DNA from: Ginsengibacter hankyongi
GTDB lineage: Bacteria > Bacteroidota > Bacteroidia > Chitinophagales > Chitinophagaceae
Length of the DNA: 64,000 nucleotides
Direction: 5' to 3'
Assembly (NCBI RefSeq): GCF_008710285.1
Contig: NZ_VYQF01000001.1
Span: forward strand, 1,497,501 to 1,561,500
Position numbers and translations under genes: made by a program. How positions within the stretch are numbered: position 1 is the stretch's first letter; each line of letters starts with the position of its first letter. Of this stretch, positions 59,301 to 64,000 are shown in pieces. The notes beneath the pieces were generated by a model that was given only the letters and a program-made list of their open reading frames with translations, made no database searches and was not told the origin of the DNA.

Positions 59301-61517
59301 TTATTGTACTACCTCACCTCCACGGCTATACGCTTTTATCAATAAGGCGCCGAGGTTTTTTTGTGGTGGAATATAATCTTCAAAAGTTTCCCTTGTTTCT
59401 CTTGAAGTTTTATTAAAGTAGTTGGTTAGTCCTGCCCACATTTGCCTCCAGTCAATATTTTCCCCATTGCGCAGCGTATTATCCAGTGCGTCAATAATAG
59501 GTTTGTTTACATCCATTGCACCTGTTTGTTTTGTTGAAATGATGTGAGCCTCCGGGGCGAATTTCAAAATAGTTTTAAGGTTCTGATATCCACCACATGA
59601 ACCCAACATGATGATTTTTGCATTTTCGGAAAGCTGCTGTATGGTATAAGGCAGGTGATAGCTATGGCCACGATGTATAACAATTGACGGTTTCAGTCCA
59701 ATAGCCTCCAGATAATTAATGAGATCTTTTTGAGCGTCTGCGTCTTTATCAGTTTCATTGTCCAGCGGGAGGTTGGCAAATATCCAGATGGGCTTGCCTT
59801 TAATCGATTTTATTTCTATCCATTCTTTCTTTTGTGTAATCTGCCAGTCACTTCGCGGAAAAGAAGTAAGGTAGCTGTTGTAAGATTGTTTGCCATCCTT
59901 ATCTCCATAGAAAAATACTTGTTCAATAATGCGGCCCGAGTCATCTGCCAGGTAATTATAATTAACTGTAAACACCGGTGGAATTCCAATTTCTTTTGAA
60001 AGATCAATTCCATTTTTTTCATCAGAAGAAAGAAATATAATTCTTAAAAGATTATAGATTTTACTTCCATGTTCGTTATTATCTTTCAGGCATCTCTGCT
60101 CATTTGCTTCAACATTATTCAGCATTGATTTTTGCAATACAGGGTTAGCGATACTTCCATAAGCATCAGCAACATCAACCGCGTCCTCAAGGCTTCCGGT
60201 TTTTTCAAGATTAGAAACAAAAGCCTGCATCAACGTTTCGGATTCACCCGCGGGCATACTCTTTAAAAAGACATCCAGCTTGTTGTATTCTGCTGCCATT
60301 TTAATAAACTTTTTAAAATGGTCAAAGTTTAAGGTCATTAGCAAAGAATCTCCATGTGGCACGGGCCCCATTTTCTGCATCATTCTGTCAAATGCATATT
60401 TATAGCTCGAAGTATAAATATCATTTTCTCCAAATACCATCATATAATATAAATCTTCAGCGCTAAGGGGTTCAATGGCGCGGAACCGTACAGCAGGATT
60501 TGGGCTTTCATGCAGATCGTTTATAGGTTTAATAAAATGTTGAACAGCCTTTCTCTTCAGCATGTCTATTAATCCATCTGAACCAATCATAGCAACAGGC
60601 GTGTCACCGGCCACAAGCCTTGGGTAATAATTTTCCTCTGTTCTTACTAGTAATTTAAAATAGCCCACACTGTCATAAGTTTTGTCTGAAGAGCCTGCGT
60701 ACTTCGCAATGGTTTCTATTGTTTGACGTCCCTTAATGAGATCATCTAAAAAAGGAAAATAGAAAAGTGCACGCTGAACGTTGCTTAATGCTACTATGGT
60801 TTTTACCCGTACATCATTATTTCGTCTTATTAACCTCCCCTGAGGGCTACCTACTGCCTGCGCATAAGAATATAACTGGCTCGGATTATTTATAAAGGCT
60901 GCAATTACTAACGAATCAGCAAATGGTTCATTTACATAGGGCCCTATATACGCTAAAATTTTATCCGGATAAAGCTTGCAAAATTTCAAGAATAAGATCT
61001 TCTGACTCTCTTTGTACCCGGGGTTTTCATCAAATATTTGCGAGTTAATTAACCCTACTTCGTAAGGCACGTTTTGAATGAGCGTTGCCATACTTTCACC
61101 TCTTAGATTGGCATACATTATGTCGGCAAAATTATCAACCAGCAACGGCGCAAGCGCAGGTTCAATTTTGTGGGATCTCCAGTTATTGGTAAAATCTCTT
61201 ACCAGGTACTCCACATAACGCAAGTAACGTATTTTATCATTATTAGTAGCGAGTTGGGCATTAATTTCGATATCGTTCCTTAAAACATTTATTTTTCTGA
61301 AAATAGCATCAGTTACCTGCAGATTTATTTCAGGATTGGTAGAAACTTTTATCAATCCGTCAATACGGCCATCGGCCTTATCCGCTCTTTTTTGCTGCGC
61401 AATAATCTTGTCATGAAAAACCTGCCTGTTTAAAGGGATAGTTGTAGTATCGCCGTTAGCAAGGGTAAAAAGCGGAATAAAAAAATAAGTAGTGAAAATG
61501 TAAAAAGTAAGCCTCAT
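59301..61517 (-). CDS. Secreted 738-aa protein with caspase-like C-terminal motif
   Basis: Not recognised as a whole. Signal peptide LTFYIFTTYFFIPLFTLANG, then a long helical region (about residues 25-490), and a C-terminal alpha/beta domain with IVIHRGHSYHLPYTIQQL (His near residue 615) and ENAKIIMLGSCGGYQNL (Cys near residue 637). A His-Gly-His motif followed by a Cys after a hydrophobic strand is the pattern of clan CD (caspase/gingipain/CHAT-like) peptidases. This is inference from short motifs; the pair could also be unrelated. Confidence 0.55.
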   Translation of the reverse strand: MRLTFYIFTTYFFIPLFTLANGDTTTIPLNRQVFHDKIIAQQKRADKADGRIDGLIKVSTNPEINLQVTDAIFRKINVLRNDIEINAQLATNNDKIRYLRYVEYLVRDFTNNWRSHKIEPALAPLLVDNFADIMYANLRGESMATLIQNVPYEVGLINSQIFDENPGYKESQKILFLKFCKLYPDKILAYIGPYVNEPFADSLVIAAFINNPSQLYSYAQAVGSPQGRLIRRNNDVRVKTIVALSNVQRALFYFPFLDDLIKGRQTIETIAKYAGSSDKTYDSVGYFKLLVRTEENYYPRLVAGDTPVAMIGSDGLIDMLKRKAVQHFIKPINDLHESPNPAVRFRAIEPLSAEDLYYMMVFGENDIYTSSYKYAFDRMMQKMGPVPHGDSLLMTLNFDHFKKFIKMAAEYNKLDVFLKSMPAGESETLMQAFVSNLEKTGSLEDAVDVADAYGSIANPVLQKSMLNNVEANEQRCLKDNNEHGSKIYNLLRIIFLSSDEKNGIDLSKEIGIPPVFTVNYNYLADDSGRIIEQVFFYGDKDGKQSYNSYLTSFPRSDWQITQKKEWIEIKSIKGKPIWIFANLPLDNETDKDADAQKDLINYLEAIGLKPSIVIHRGHSYHLPYTIQQLSENAKIIMLGSCGGYQNLKTILKFAPEAHIISTKQTGAMDVNKPIIDALDNTLRNGENIDWRQMWAGLTNYFNKTSRETRETFEDYIPPQKNLGALLIKAYSRGGEVVQ

Positions 61518-61742
61518 AATTTGTATAAGCTAAGTAGCAAAAATACGACCAATGGTTGCAAATTTATTGCTTTGCCTGATTTATAAGAGATTACAGGCAC
61601 CCAAAAGGCTGCTTCATAATTGGGATTAACCTTTTTTTAAGAAGATATGTCAATGGTGATCAATCCCCTTACGTATAAACTCAATATTAAAAAATTGTAA
61701 ACAGTTTCCATCAGAATTTTTTTTAATATAGGTTTGCCTATT

Positions 61743-62426
61743 ATGGCACAAGAAACCAAGCCGAGGACAATTTTAATTGCGGATGATGAGCCCGATATCC
61801 TCGAGATTGTGAGCTTTAACCTGCAATCTGAGGGGTATGTAGTTATTACTGCCAGGAATGGTAATGAAGCAATAGAATTAGCTAAAATCCACAATCCTGA
61901 TTTAATAATTCTTGATGTGATGATGCCGGGTAAAACCGGATTTGAGGTTTGTAAAATACTAAGAACACTTCCTGCGTTTGAACATACCATCATTATGTTT
62001 TTAACGGCGTTAAACGATGACAGTACTGAAATTAAAGGACTGGAAACAGGCGGTGATGATTATATTACCAAACCTATAAGCCCAAAAGTATTGGTAAGCC
62101 GTGTGAATGCATTGTTTAGAAGGATTATAAAAGAATCAGGTAGCGTTTTGCAAATTGGCGATCTTAAAATTGACCGGGAAAAATATATTGTTACTTTCAA
62201 TAATGAAGAAATTATCTTGGCCCGCAAAGAATTTGAATTGCTTGCTTTGCTGGCTTCAAAACCATCTAAAGTTTTTTTACGTAATGAAATTCTACATAAA
62301 GTTTGGGGATCTGATGTTATAGTTGGGGACCGAACTATTGATGTACACATAAGGAAAATAAGACAGAAGCTTGGTAACGATTGTATCACAACTGTTAAAG
62401 GTGTTGGGTATAAATTTCAAATGTAA
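61743..62426 (+). CDS. PhoB/OmpR-family response regulator
   Basis: 227 aa from the ATG at 61743 (the frame opens at a TTG three codons upstream). Receiver domain: ILIADDEPDILEI with Asp14/Asp15, phospho-acceptor Asp58 in LIILDVMMPGKTG, Thr near residue 89 in FLTALND, Lys in YITKPISPKVL. C-terminal winged helix: YIVTFNNEEIILARKEFELLALLASKPSKVFLRNEILHKVWG then VIVGDRTIDVHIRKIRQKLG. No partner histidine kinase is adjacent, so it is an orphan in this window. Confidence 0.93.
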   Translation: MAQETKPRTILIADDEPDILEIVSFNLQSEGYVVITARNGNEAIELAKIHNPDLIILDVMMPGKTGFEVCKILRTLPAFEHTIIMFLTALNDDSTEIKGLETGGDDYITKPISPKVLVSRVNALFRRIIKESGSVLQIGDLKIDREKYIVTFNNEEIILARKEFELLALLASKPSKVFLRNEILHKVWGSDVIVGDRTIDVHIRKIRQKLGNDCITTVKGVGYKFQM

Positions 62427-62563
62427 AGGAAGCCAATCTCATAATAAAGAAATAGAAAATGCGTTTTTATTTGGCCCCTTTCAAACATCGATCCTTACTT
62501 AATTTTCACATTTGGTTTATGGTTTAAAGGGTAGATTTGATTTCTATTTTAATTTACTTCTCT

Positions 62564-63313
62564 ATGAAAGAAATTCTTACCTCAATTATCTTTTTACTTG
62601 CTTCGGTTTTATTATTTGCTCAAAAAGATTCATCGGGTAACCTGAATGGAATGTTCAAAAAAGCAAGTTCTTTATTTGGAAAAAAATCAGGTTCCAAATC
62701 TTCTTCTAATTTATCAAGCAATGAAATTGTTTCAGGTTTAAAAGAAGCTCTTTCATTAGGTGCAAAAAAAAGCGGCGATAAATTATCTGCTACTGACGGA
62801 TTTTTTAAAGATGCTGCTGTAAAAATATTATTGCCACAACAGATACGTGATGTTGAAAATAAAATCCGAATGTTAGGTTTTGGAAAATTGGTGGATAATG
62901 CTGAATTAAGCATGAACCGCGCAGCAGAAGATGCCTCAAAAGCAGCGGCTCCTATTTTTTTGGATGCTATAAAAAAGATGACTGTAACGGATGCATTAAA
63001 TATTTTAAGAGGAAGCGATACGGCTGCAACCGGCTATTTAAGAAAAACTACTTCGCCTGCATTAACTACCGCGTTTCGCCCGGTTATTGAAGAATCTCTT
63101 AAAAAAACAGACGCTAATAAATACTGGAAAGACGTGTTTAGTACTTACAATAGATTTACCAGTAAGCCTGTTGATGCCGACATTAACAGCTACGTAACGG
63201 GGAAAGCACTTGATGGGTTATTTTATTATGTGGCACAAGAAGAAGTAAACATTAGGAAAGACCCTGCAGCCCGGGTGACAGATATTTTGAAAAATGTTTT
63301 TGGTAGTAAATAA
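62564..63313 (+). CDS. DUF4197 family secreted protein
   Basis: 249 aa from the ATG at 62564 (the open frame begins 27 bases earlier). Signal peptide KEILTSIIFLLASVLLFAQ. Domain motifs: EIVSGLKEALSLGAKKSGDKLSATDGFFKDAAVKILLPQQIRDVENKIRMLG, MNRAAEDASKAAAPIFLDAIKKMTVTDALNILRGSDTAATGYLR and ALDGLFYYVAQEEVNIRKDPAARVTDILKNVFG, all typical of DUF4197. Function unknown; periplasmic. Confidence 0.88.
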   Translation: MKEILTSIIFLLASVLLFAQKDSSGNLNGMFKKASSLFGKKSGSKSSSNLSSNEIVSGLKEALSLGAKKSGDKLSATDGFFKDAAVKILLPQQIRDVENKIRMLGFGKLVDNAELSMNRAAEDASKAAAPIFLDAIKKMTVTDALNILRGSDTAATGYLRKTTSPALTTAFRPVIEESLKKTDANKYWKDVFSTYNRFTSKPVDADINSYVTGKALDGLFYYVAQEEVNIRKDPAARVTDILKNVFGSK

Positions 63314-63375
63314 AATCAATTCAAAAAAATTATCTCAACAGAGCTCTGAAAGAAGTTTATGTATTTTTATGAAAA

Positions 63376-64000
63376 ATGCGTAAACTTTTTTTTGTAAACA
63401 TTCTCGTGCTGGTTTCATCTTTTTCCTTCTCCCAAAATATTATTGGTAACTGGAGTGGAAATATCAGCGTGAATGGAAACCAAATTCCAATAGTATTTCA
63501 TTTTTACAATGACAGTTTAGGAAAAGTGCATGGAAAGTGGGACAGCCCTTCCCAAAATGCTAAAAATCTGCCATGCAGCGAGATTGACGCTATCGATGAT
63601 AGTATAACCATTGGTTTAAAAATTATTTCAGGATTTTATAAGGGAAAATTTATTACAAAAGATTCCATAGCAGGTTTGTGGCACCAGGGCAATGGGCAAT
63701 TGGCTCTTAATATTTCAAAAACAAACGGATCAACTTTTGAGCCACCGAAAAGGCCACAAACCCCAAAGCCGCCGTTTAATTATTTAAGTGAAGACGTGGT
63801 ATATTCCAATGCCGATAATTCAATGAAATATGGCGCAACATTTACAAAACCGAAGGGACCTTTAAATAAAAAATACCCGACGGTTTTATTAATAACAGGA
63901 AGTGGAAAACAGGACAGGGATGAAAATATTTTTGAACATAAACCATTTGCTGTAATTGCAGATTACTTAACCAAAAGAGGAATTGCAGTTTTAAGAGTGG
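63376..64000 (+). CDS. Alpha/beta hydrolase, C-terminus cut by window edge
   Basis: Starts MRKLFFVNILVLVSSFSFSQ, a signal peptide, from the ATG at 63376. About 208 residues lie in the window. The first 115 or so form a DUF3471-like beta-domain (NWSGNISVNGNQIPIVFHF and LWHQGNGQLALNISKT), followed by the hydrolase start KKYPTVLLITGSGKQDRDENIFEHKPFAVIADYLTKRGIAVLRV, i.e. the oxyanion-region GSG of a secreted serine hydrolase. The nucleophile lies beyond the edge. Confidence 0.8.
   Translation, partial: MRKLFFVNILVLVSSFSFSQNIIGNWSGNISVNGNQIPIVFHFYNDSLGKVHGKWDSPSQNAKNLPCSEIDAIDDSITIGLKIISGFYKGKFITKDSIAGLWHQGNGQLALNISKTNGSTFEPPKRPQTPKPPFNYLSEDVVYSNADNSMKYGATFTKPKGPLNKKYPTVLLITGSGKQDRDENIFEHKPFAVIADYLTKRGIAVLRV

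Noticed and set aside
1-64000. CRISPR array
   Set aside because: No regularly spaced repeats with unique spacers of 25-50 bp were found; the short repeats present are paired arm sites or tandem duplications.
1-64000. Insertion sequences or transposases
   Set aside because: No transposase-like protein or terminal inverted repeats were recognised; the only recombinase is the island integrase.

Overview
The window looks like a chromosome segment of a Bacteroidota bacterium, probably of the Chitinophagaceae or a near relative. This rests on gliding/type IX secretion genes (porV, gldJ), AT-rich DNA, few Shine-Dalgarno sequences, -7 promoter boxes of the TAnnTTTG kind, a Bacteroidota-style integrase, and a primase with a BT4734-like N-terminus. 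The genus is inference; no rRNA is present.

Layout. (1) 1-5.8 kb: housekeeping and secretion genes (dut partial, ispF, porV, gldJ, murF) ending in tRNA-Ser(GGA). (2) 5.84-18.33 kb: a 12.5-kb mobile island inserted in the 3' end of that tRNA and bounded by a perfect 23-bp direct repeat. It carries a tyrosine integrase, two small excisionase/AlpA-like HTH proteins, a VirE-type primase-helicase, a DUF5681-like putative small terminase, a large terminase, one DUF6046 phage protein, a ribbon-helix-helix protein, several unknown genes, a divergent two-gene cargo module (50-aa protein plus DUF6169-like protein) and a tRNA-Asp-like gene. No portal, capsid, protease or tail-tube gene is seen, so it resembles a phage satellite more than a full prophage. 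(3) 18.9-37.4 kb: a surface-polysaccharide locus with glycosyltransferases, Wzx, a Wzy-like protein, Wzz and Wza-like export genes, rfbA, rfbB and a WlbA/WlbB-like pair. (4) 37.6-64 kb: ordinary chromosomal genes (ABC-F, topoisomerase IB, OxyR, cystathionine gamma-synthase-like enzyme, a RelBE-type pair, lysS, an MsbA-like ABC exporter, a PhoB-like regulator and others).

Most notable observations. The island has paired 8-bp arm repeats (GGTAGCAA-N4-GGTAGCAA) near both ends. Two further internal copies are each placed exactly 56 bp from a 23-bp sequence resembling the tRNA-derived core, which is the same spacing as at attL. These look like two extra internal attachment half-sites that cut the island into three gene modules. 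A 27-bp inverted repeat around a 62-bp AT-rich stretch directly downstream of the primase-helicase is a candidate replication origin. The tRNA-Asp-like gene carries a coupled change of the 19-56 tertiary pair (G-C to A-U). A perfect 14-bp terminator-shaped hairpin lies inside the coding sequence of a glycosyltransferase gene.

Working model (inference): after excision the island replicates from its own origin with the VirE protein and is packaged with its own or a helper's terminase into helper-phage capsids. The divergent DUF6169 module may be a defence or addiction cargo.
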